The notes under the pieces: generated by a model
What the model was told of the DNA's origin: nothing
What the model saw: the letters and a program-made list of their open reading frames with translations, nothing else
Database searches by the model: none
Position numbers and translations under genes: made by a program
Assembly (NCBI GenBank): GCA_027066965.1
Contig: JAMOMT010000141.1
Span: 1 to 8,001, forward strand
Length of the DNA: 8,001 nucleotides
Source: Archaeoglobaceae archaeon
GTDB taxonomy: Archaea; Halobacteriota; Archaeoglobi; Archaeoglobales; Archaeoglobaceae
Reading direction: 5' to 3'
Shown: in pieces, positions 1 to 4,937 of the stretch
Layout: each line of letters starts with the position of its first letter
Position numbering within the stretch: position 1 is the first letter of the stretch

Positions 1-1020
1 GTTGTAGAACGTGTCCCTCTGGGCTGGCCTTTTTCCAGCTCCCCTTATTATCCACATGAGCTTCTCCACCGGCATGTATAGGGGAGTTTTCGCACCGGCG
101 GCGTGAGTGACTTTCTCTTCTATCAGAGTCCCGTCGACATCGTTCGCTCCGTAGCGAAGGGCGACGCTCGCCAACCTCTCTCCGAGCATGACCCAGTAAG
201 CTCTGATGCTCCTGAAGTTGTTCAGGACTATTCTCGAAACGGCTATCGTTTTAAGGATATCAACGGGATCTGTCCTCCTCTCCACGAGCCCGGCTTTCTT
301 CAAGCCGGTGTTCTCCGGGTGGAATACGAGGGGTATGAACGCCAGAAAGCCGTGAGTTTTCTCCTGGAGCTTCCAGAGCCTGTAAAGGTGCTTTGCCCTG
401 TGTTTGTAGCTCTCTATGTGGCCGAAGAGCATGGTTGCGTTACTCCTTATTCCCATCTCGTGAGCAGTTTCCATGACCTTCAGCCACTCGTCCGAGCTAG
501 CTTTGTTCGGGCATATCCTCTTTCTTATTTCGTCGTCGAGTATCTCTGCCCCCCCTCCCGGCATAGCTTGGAGTCCCGCATCTTTCAACCTGCTGAGAAC
601 TTCTTTGACGCTCATCCTCTCGAGCTTGCTCAGGAAGTGAACTTCAGTTGCGGTGAGGGCCTTTATCACGACGTGTGGCCACTTCTCCTTTATTGCCCTG
701 AACATCTCCTCGAAGTACTCCAGGCTTACATTCGGGTTGTGCCCCCCAACTATGTGGAGCTCAGTCGCTCCGAGCTCCACAGCCTCCTTTGCCTTCTCGA
801 GCACTTCCTCGACGCTCATCAAATAGCCCTCTCCGACGTCTTTGTGGAAAGCGCAGAGAGGACACTTGGATATACAAATGTCGGTGTAGTTTATGTGCCT
901 GTTTATCACGAAGGTTACGATCTTGTCGTTCATAGAATCTGCAATCGTGCCGAGTTCGTGCAGATTCATTTCGAAAAGTTCCCCAATATCTTTCGGCTTC
1001 CAACTCTCTTGTTCCATCAT
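1..1020 (-). CDS. mqnE: Aminofutalosine synthase (MqnE-type radical SAM enzyme), 3' end cut by window edge
   Basis: I translated this minus-strand frame directly; it is open for 340 codons from ATG at 1020 to the window edge. It is a radical SAM protein with the CX3CX2C cluster motif CISKCPLC (Cys49, Cys53, Cys56). Further signatures follow: IVGGHNP, the PGGGAEI motif, NATMLFGHIES, FIPLVFHPENTG, AYWVMLG and GANDVDGT. These match MqnE better than its relatives MqnC, CofG and CofH. MqnE joins an adenosyl radical to 3-[(1-carboxyvinyl)oxy]benzoate to give aminofutalosine, an early cytoplasmic step of the futalosine route to menaquinone. The last visible residues (RDTFYN) resemble the family's C-terminal region, so probably only a few tens of residues are missing. 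A second ATG follows at 1017; the SD-like GAGGCGAT (plus 1024-1031) could serve either. The gene starts 11 bp after the aglJ-like stop, so co-transcription is likely. A paralogous CofH/MqnC role is the main alternative. Confidence 0.86.
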   Translation of the reverse strand, partial: MMEQESWKPKDIGELFEMNLHELGTIADSMNDKIVTFVINRHINYTDICISKCPLCAFHKDVGEGYLMSVEEVLEKAKEAVELGATELHIVGGHNPNVSLEYFEEMFRAIKEKWPHVVIKALTATEVHFLSKLERMSVKEVLSRLKDAGLQAMPGGGAEILDDEIRKRICPNKASSDEWLKVMETAHEMGIRSNATMLFGHIESYKHRAKHLYRLWKLQEKTHGFLAFIPLVFHPENTGLKKAGLVERRTDPVDILKTIAVSRIVLNNFRSIRAYWVMLGERLASVALRYGANDVDGTLIEEKVTHAAGAKTPLYMPVEKLMWIIRGAGKRPAQRDTFYN

Positions 1021-1031
1021 CTCTATCGCCT

Positions 1032-2027
1032 CTATCTCCTATTCTCACGCTCCTTTACTTCTACACGTACTTTGCGACCTTTAAATTCCTCTAAGTCTTT
1101 TCTGAGTGTTTCGATTTCCCTTGAAACTGCGTTTATCTCTCTCCTCAGCTCGACGTTTCCCCTGTAGAGAAGGTCGGTTATTGTTCCGAATATTATCACT
1201 TGAAAGCCAGTTATTATCAGCAGTGCCGTCAGATCCGCAAGCAGGTAGTGAGTTACGTGCCTGAACCAATCCCTCACAACATACAAGCCGATGCCAACCC
1301 CAGCAGCTATCATCGCCAATCCTATTAGATAGAAGTACCTGCCAGGGCTGTACTTCTTTAGCAAGTCGTATATCGCCATCCCAATCCTGAATCCATCCTT
1401 GAATGGGTTGAGCTTCGTTTTTCCCCCTCTCTTCCTGTAGGTTATCGGAACCTCGACTATCCTGAAGCCTTTTGCTATTGTTTCGACCGTGAGCTCGGTT
1501 TCGACCTCAAACCCCGGCTTTTCGAGTCTAACACTCTTGTAGAGCTCTCTCGTTAAGGCTCTATAGCCGGAGAGTATGTCGTGCAGCTCAACCCCGTAAG
1601 CTACCCTAAACATGAAGTTGATTATCTTGTTACCGATTAGGTTCAGTCTTGTAAAAGCTCCCTCCTCGAAGTTCGCAAACCTGTTACCTATAACGTGGTC
1701 AGCGTAACCTCTCCTTATCGGTTCGAGAAGTACGTTTACTTCCTCTGGCAAGTACGTTCCGTCTCCGTCGACTATCACAACGACGGGAGAGTCTATTATG
1801 CTGAAGGCCTCGTTTATTGCCTGGCCCTTCCCTTTTCCTGTCTGGATGACAACTCTTGCACCCATTCTCTCAGCTATCTCTCTCGTCCTGTCGGTGCTGT
1901 TTCCATCTATCACGAGTATGTTGTGGTAACCCTGTTTGAGGAAACCCTCGATTACCTCTCCTATCGTCGCTTCCTCGTTCAGAGTTGGAATGAGTATGCA
2001 GATGTCGTCCTTCTTTAGATCTCTCAT
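1032..2027 (-). CDS. aglJ: AglJ-like family 2 glycosyltransferase with two C-terminal membrane helices
   Basis: This 331-residue protein has an N-terminal GT-A domain of the dolichol-phosphate-sugar synthase type. Visible motifs are IPTLNEEATIGEVI (13-26), VIDGNSTDRT (39-48), the metal/nucleotide-binding DGDGTY (87-92), and the acceptor-side DILSGYRALTREL (150-162). Two hydrophobic segments (about 232-251 and 262-283) follow, then a charged, coiled-coil-prone tail (about 290-331). Relatives such as Haloferax AglJ charge dolichol phosphate with the first sugar of the S-layer N-glycan on the cytoplasmic face of the membrane. The layout and GKGKGQAINEAF (64-75) fit that subgroup better than bacterial GT2 enzymes, but sugar and acceptor cannot be read from sequence. 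Start is ATG at 2027 with GGAG about 9 nt upstream. The gene lies 16 bp after the gfcR-like stop and 11 bp before mqnE, inside an apparent three-gene operon. A generic dolichol-phosphate mannosyl- or glucosyltransferase is the alternative. Confidence 0.83.
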   Translation of the reverse strand: MRDLKKDDICILIPTLNEEATIGEVIEGFLKQGYHNILVIDGNSTDRTREIAERMGARVVIQTGKGKGQAINEAFSIIDSPVVVIVDGDGTYLPEEVNVLLEPIRRGYADHVIGNRFANFEEGAFTRLNLIGNKIINFMFRVAYGVELHDILSGYRALTRELYKSVRLEKPGFEVETELTVETIAKGFRIVEVPITYRKRGGKTKLNPFKDGFRIGMAIYDLLKKYSPGRYFYLIGLAMIAAGVGIGLYVVRDWFRHVTHYLLADLTALLIITGFQVIIFGTITDLLYRGNVELRREINAVSREIETLRKDLEEFKGRKVRVEVKERENRR

Positions 2028-2043
2028 TCTCGCTTCTCCGCAG

Positions 2044-2631
2044 TCAGAGCCTTATTATCCTGAACACGCTTACGACTGGTATTCCTGCTATTTTGTCTCT
2101 TCCCTCCTTGTCAACTATGACGCACGCACACTGAATTTTAGCGTCCCTCTTCTCCGCGTAGGATGCAACATCTTCTATCGTCCTGCCGGTGGATATTACG
2201 TCGTCAACGACTACGCACTTCTTTCCATCAACCCTCGCGAAGTTCTCGCTCATAACACCTTCGAGCCTTTCTTCTTCCTTGTTCTCCCACTTCAGCTTTC
2301 TTGGGTAGAATATGGCGAGAGAACAGCCGAGCTCCTCTGCGACGAGAGTAGCGAGAGGTATTCCGCTCGTTGCAATGCCAATCACTACCTCCGGCTCGGC
2401 AACCTCTCTAATCATGTCGACCATTATGGAGGCTATGTGCCTCATTCTGCTCGCGTTCTTAGCTATGCTCTTCCAGGAAACGTAGATGTCTGCTGGAGTT
2501 ACATCTCCCTGGGTTAGAAGCCAGAGTGCAGTCTCTCTCGAAATGTTGAGTTCATCGGCAATCTCTCCCGTTGTCAGACCCTTTTCCTTTAGCTTCTTCG
2601 CTCTCTGGACGAGGTCTTCGAGCTTCCTCAA
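2044..2631 (-). CDS. gfcR: GfcR/PyrE-like transcriptional regulator (HTH plus phosphoribosyltransferase domain)
   Basis: This 195-residue protein starts with a helix-turn-helix (about residues 17-41, LTTGEIADELNISRETALWLL) fused to a type I phosphoribosyltransferase domain (about 60-195). The PRPP-binding loop is intact: CVVVDDVISTGRT (139-151). GIATSGIPLATLVAEELG (85-102) is the usual phosphate-binding region near the N-side of the fold. The architecture is that of archaeal 'orotate phosphoribosyltransferase-like' proteins; the haloarchaeal member GfcR regulates glucose and fructose catabolism. Catalysis is therefore uncertain: it is probably a DNA-binding sensor of a phosphorylated metabolite rather than the pyrimidine enzyme. 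The start is TTG at 2631: a strong GGAGG lies 7-8 nt upstream, and no ATG or GTG occurs in frame back to the stop at 2680-2682. It heads the gfcR-aglJ-mqnE run. The target genes in this organism are unknown, and autoregulation is possible. Confidence 0.85.
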   Translation of the reverse strand: MRKLEDLVQRAKKLKEKGLTTGEIADELNISRETALWLLTQGDVTPADIYVSWKSIAKNASRMRHIASIMVDMIREVAEPEVVIGIATSGIPLATLVAEELGCSLAIFYPRKLKWENKEEERLEGVMSENFARVDGKKCVVVDDVISTGRTIEDVASYAEKRDAKIQCACVIVDKEGRDKIAGIPVVSVFRIIRL

Positions 2632-2637
2632 TCTCGA

Positions 2638-2643
2638 CCCTCC
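2638..2643 (-). promoter_or_regulatory. Shine-Dalgarno of the gfcR-like gene (supports TTG start)
   Basis: Minus-strand GGAGGG pairs well with the archaeal 16S 3' end and sits about 6-8 nt before TTG at 2631. No ATG or GTG exists in frame upstream, so this site decides the start. Confidence 0.75.
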
Positions 2644-2666
2644 TTTTCTGGAATTACGTATGCAAC

Positions 2667-2682
2667 GATTTAAAGCTTCTTA
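2667..2682 (-). promoter_or_regulatory. Probable TATA-box promoter of the gfcR-aglJ-mqnE run
   Basis: Minus-strand TTTAAA (2669-2674) is the only good TATA-like hexamer close upstream of the gene. At the usual archaeal spacing of about 26 bp the transcript would begin near 2645, leaving a leader of about 14 nt that just contains the GGAGGG. The BRE side (2675-2680) is a weak match. Confidence 0.5.
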
Positions 2683-2700
2683 CTTTCTCAGCACTTTACG

Positions 2701-2804
2701 GTTTTGAAAACACTCTTTGATAGTTAGTTTCAACACTCAAACTTTAAGTCAGTAAAGGATGTATCGAAACATACAAAACATTAGGTACGGGTACATTTGA
2801 GCTT
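2701..2804. other. Intergenic region between nob1 and gfcR with small dyads
   Basis: No gene is seen here. It holds an 11-bp palindrome GTTTTGAAAAC (2701-2711), about 26 bp upstream of the gfcR TATA box and so placed where a regulator could bind. It also holds a short hairpin-capable repeat, TGTAT and ATACA (2760-2764 and 2771-2775), about 30 nt past the nob1 stop. Neither is strong enough to name. The nob1 transcript must end somewhere here, or reads through into gfcR. Confidence 0.4.
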
Positions 2805-3305
2805 TCAAACTTTCTTCTTGGGTTTCACTTTCTTCAACATCGCCTCTCCTCCGCACACAGGGCAGATATCCGAATCTATTCTCCTTCCGCATCCTCTGCA
2901 GACCTTTACCCACTTCACGACTCTGGATATACCCTTCTGAACGACTGCCTCTACGTCTATATCGAGGACAGAGGCCATGTTCTGGATTGAGTAGTCGTCT
3001 GTCACTATGACAGCTTTCTTCCCCCTCCTCTTTATCTCGAGAGCCTTTGCGAGCACGTTGAGGTCGGTCTTCGATAGCCTGTGTATGTCTCCAGTCCTCT
3101 TCGCAACCTCGTTTATCTCTAAAACGAACTCTTCTCTACTGCTCTCTACTCTTAACCCCCCTTCTTCCATCTTTATCGAGAGATAGAACCTCGAGTCCTC
3201 GTCAACTATCTCCTCAACGACCTCAGGAACAGTTACGGCATTACCGTGAACTTTTCTCAGGAATATCGCAGATGAGTCGAGGACGTAAACATTCTCGTCT
3301 GCCAC
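2805..3305 (-). CDS. nob1: Archaeal Nob1-type rRNA maturation endonuclease (PIN domain plus zinc ribbon)
   Basis: This 166-residue protein has a PIN nuclease domain followed by a zinc ribbon, the Nob1 layout (COG1439). The acidic metal-binding positions are visible: Asp10 in VLDSSAI, Glu31/Glu32 in PEVVEEI, Asp81 in LSKTDLNVLA, and Asp103/Asp104 in VTDDYSIQN. The zinc ribbon uses Cys136, Cys139, Cys148 and Cys151 (CRGCG...CPVCGG). The C-terminus is a lysine-rich tail (KKVKPKKKV) suited to RNA contact. In archaea and eukaryotes Nob1 cuts the precursor of the small-subunit rRNA at its 3' end during ribosome maturation. The length fits archaeal members, which lack the eukaryotic insertions. The start is GTG at 3305: the frame upstream reaches a stop at 3321-3323 with no other start, and GGGGAT lies close before it. 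The gene is divergent from the biotin carboxylase gene and appears monocistronic. Confidence 0.9.
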   Translation of the reverse strand: MADENVYVLDSSAIFLRKVHGNAVTVPEVVEEIVDEDSRFYLSIKMEEGGLRVESSREEFVLEINEVAKRTGDIHRLSKTDLNVLAKALEIKRRGKKAVIVTDDYSIQNMASVLDIDVEAVVQKGISRVVKWVKVCRGCGRRIDSDICPVCGGEAMLKKVKPKKKV

Positions 3306-3311
3306 AATCCC

Positions 3312-3352
3312 CGTTCGACATCAAAGCAGAAAAACATTTATGCTGATTAAAC
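3312..3352. promoter_or_regulatory. Compact divergent promoter region, nob1 (-) and pycA (+)
   Basis: On the plus strand AGAAAAAC (3328-3335, BRE-like) followed by ATTTATG (3336-3342, TATA-like) forms a good archaeal promoter. Its predicted start, about 26 bp downstream, falls near 3365. On the minus strand TTTAAT (3346-3351) or CATAAATG (3335-3342) could drive nob1, with starts near 3322 or 3312. The two promoters overlap within about 40 bp, so binding of TBP/TFB on one strand could compete with the other. The plus-strand promoter is the more convincing. Confidence 0.6.
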
Positions 3353-3364
3353 ATGACCGCATCG

Positions 3365-4849
3365 ATGTTCAGCAAGATCCTCGTCGCAAACAGAGGCGAG
3401 ATCGCGGTAAGAGTAATGAGGGCATGCAGAGAGCTTAACGTGAAAACGGTCGCTATTTACAGTACTGCAGACAAGCGCTCTTTTCATAGGGTTTACGCTG
3501 ACGAGGCTTATCTCGTTGGAGGAGCTGAGGCGAAGGACAGCTACCTGAACATAGATAGGATAATCGAAATAGCCAAGAAATGTGGAGCAGAAGCGATACA
3601 TCCCGGTTACGGTTTTCTGGCTGAAAACGCTGAGTTCGCGAGGAGGTGTGAGGAGGAAGGGATCAAGTTCATAGGCCCGAAGCCCGAGGTTATAGAGGCG
3701 ATGGGTTCAAAGCTCAACGCGAGAAAGCTGATGAGTGAAGCAGGAGTGCCCGTTGTGCCGGGGAGTCCTGAGCTCAGAAGTCTCGACGATGCTGCAAAGT
3801 GGGCAGAAAAGATAGGTTATCCCGTCGCAGTCAAGGCTTCTGGAGGTGGAGGAGGAATAGGGATTTCGATAGCTTGGAGTGAGGATGAGATAGAGAAGGC
3901 TTACAACAGGTCGAGGACGATGGGTGAGAAATTCTTCAGAGATCCCGCAGTTTATATAGAGAAGTACTTGCCAAAACCGAGGCACATAGAGTTTCAGATT
4001 CTTGCAGACGAGCACGGGAATGTGATTCACCTTGGCGAGAGAGACTGTAGCATTCAGAGAAGGCATCAGAAGGTCGTGGAAGAAGCTCCTTCTCCAGTCG
4101 TAAGCGAGGAGGAGAGGGAGAGAGTTGGTTCGATAGCCGTGAAGGGAGCGAAACACATAGGTTACACTAATGCAGGGACGATGGAGTTTCTCTACTATGA
4201 TGGAGAGTTTTACTTCTTAGAGATGAACACACGTATTCAGGTCGAGCATCCTGTCACGGAGATGATAACCGGTATAGATCTGGTTAAGTATCAGATAAAG
4301 ATTGCCTACGGAGAGGAGCTCGAACACTCTCAGGAGGACGTTGAATTCAGAGGGCACGCGATAGAATGTAGGATCTACGCTGAGGATCCGGTGACTTTCA
4401 TGCCAAAGACAGGGATGATAGTCCACTACAGGAGTCCTGGGGGAATAGGAGTTAGAGTCGACAGTGGAGTGTTCATGGGGTGTGAGATAACTCCCTACTA
4501 CGATCCCATGATTTCCAAGCTGATAGTTTGGGGCAACGATAGAGCTGAGGCGGTAAGCAGGCTGAGGAGAGCCCTGCACGGCTATATAATAGACGGTGTT
4601 GAGACAAACCTCCCACTTCATATGGCAATAGCGAACGATGAAGCATTCGTTAGGGGAGAGACGCACACGAAGTTCCTTGAGGAGAGGAACATAGCTGAGA
4701 AAGTGAAGCAGATTGCAGAGGACTACGCACCGCTGAAGAAGAGGATGGCCGAGGTCTTCTGGACGGCTGAGCTGACAAACGAAGAGCTTATTGCCGCGAC
4801 TATAGCTGCTCTCTGCTACGTCAAGGTGAGGGGCGAGGAGAGCGGGTGA
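3365..4849 (+). CDS. pycA: Biotin carboxylase, pyruvate carboxylase subunit A / acetyl-CoA carboxylase AccC type
   Basis: This ATP-grasp enzyme carboxylates biotin on a carrier protein using ATP and bicarbonate. Numbered from ATG 3365 (494 residues), it shows the N-terminal KILVANRGEIAVRVMRA, HPGYGFLAEN (79-88), the glycine-rich ATP loop KASGGGGGIG (157-166), RDCSIQRRHQK (226-236), and EMNTRIQVEHP (286-296). Catalytic positions matching the well-studied AccC are all present: Lys236, Glu286, Asn288, Arg290, Glu294 and Arg336. A tail of about 45 residues beyond the bacterial AccC length is usual in archaeal PycA. No biotin-carrier or transcarboxylase subunit is adjacent, so sequence alone does not decide between pyruvate carboxylase (oxaloacetate supply) and acyl-CoA carboxylase. 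An earlier in-frame ATG lies at 3353, but I prefer 3365: it matches the family N-terminus, and the promoter would start the mRNA there. No Shine-Dalgarno precedes either. Confidence 0.93.
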   Translation: MFSKILVANRGEIAVRVMRACRELNVKTVAIYSTADKRSFHRVYADEAYLVGGAEAKDSYLNIDRIIEIAKKCGAEAIHPGYGFLAENAEFARRCEEEGIKFIGPKPEVIEAMGSKLNARKLMSEAGVPVVPGSPELRSLDDAAKWAEKIGYPVAVKASGGGGGIGISIAWSEDEIEKAYNRSRTMGEKFFRDPAVYIEKYLPKPRHIEFQILADEHGNVIHLGERDCSIQRRHQKVVEEAPSPVVSEEERERVGSIAVKGAKHIGYTNAGTMEFLYYDGEFYFLEMNTRIQVEHPVTEMITGIDLVKYQIKIAYGEELEHSQEDVEFRGHAIECRIYAEDPVTFMPKTGMIVHYRSPGGIGVRVDSGVFMGCEITPYYDPMISKLIVWGNDRAEAVSRLRRALHGYIIDGVETNLPLHMAIANDEAFVRGETHTKFLEERNIAEKVKQIAEDYAPLKKRMAEVFWTAELTNEELIAATIAALCYVKVRGEESG

Positions 4850-4852
4850 TTC

Positions 4853-4871
4853 GTTACTATTTTTTCTGTAT
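4853..4871 (+). terminator. T-rich termination tract after pycA
   Basis: Six consecutive T (4860-4865), with more T-rich sequence on both sides, lie within about 20 nt of the pycA stop. Archaeal RNA polymerase terminates at such U-tracts without needing a hairpin. Confidence 0.5.
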
Positions 4872-4872
4872 T

Positions 4873-4888
4873 TGACATCATGATGTCA
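4873..4888. promoter_or_regulatory. Perfect 16-bp palindrome, candidate operator of the GT3 glycogen synthase gene
   Basis: TGACATCATGATGTCA is its own reverse complement. It ends 10 bp before the TATA-like element of the next gene, roughly -40 to -55 from the predicted start, where a dimeric regulator could assist or hinder TBP/TFB. It follows the T-tract of pycA, so it is poorly placed as an intrinsic terminator hairpin. A one-base variant of the half-site, CGACATCA, occurs at 3316-3323 upstream of pycA. Confidence 0.6.
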
Positions 4889-4890
4889 TA

Positions 4891-4933
4891 GCGTGCGTTT
4901 ATATGCACTGGAGTTAAAGTTCAATATGGTGGA
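4891..4933 (+). promoter_or_regulatory. TATA box and ribosome-binding site of the GT3 gene
   Basis: TTTATATG (4898-4905) is a good archaeal TATA box. The predicted start near 4928 would leave a leader of about 10 nt. This leader carries GGTGGA (4928-4933), a partial match to the archaeal SD, 4 nt before ATG 4938. The upstream BRE side is not A-rich. Confidence 0.6.
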
Positions 4934-4937
4934 ATGA

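Noticed and set aside
103..1167. Long plus-strand open frame of 354 codons opposite the mqnE-like gene
   Set aside because: It is the antisense shadow of a well-supported radical SAM gene. Its translation shows no family motifs and it has no SD or promoter.
1936..2517. Plus-strand open frame of 193 codons across aglJ and gfcR
   Set aside because: It lies antisense to two genes with clear motifs and has a composition unlike real proteins here (rich in Ser, Tyr and Cys).
2760..2775. Hairpin TGTAT/ATACA as a nob1 terminator
   Set aside because: The stem is only 5 bp and no U-tract follows on the minus strand, so it cannot be claimed as a terminator.
3325..3344. Dyad AGCA...TGCT over the pycA BRE/TATA
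   Set aside because: Only 7 of 10 pairs match and half of these come from the AT core; weaker than the dyad at 6701-6727.
3707..4666. Two minus-strand open frames of 149 codons inside pycA
   Set aside because: They are opposite-strand shadows of a conserved biotin carboxylase, with no recognisable domain or start signal.
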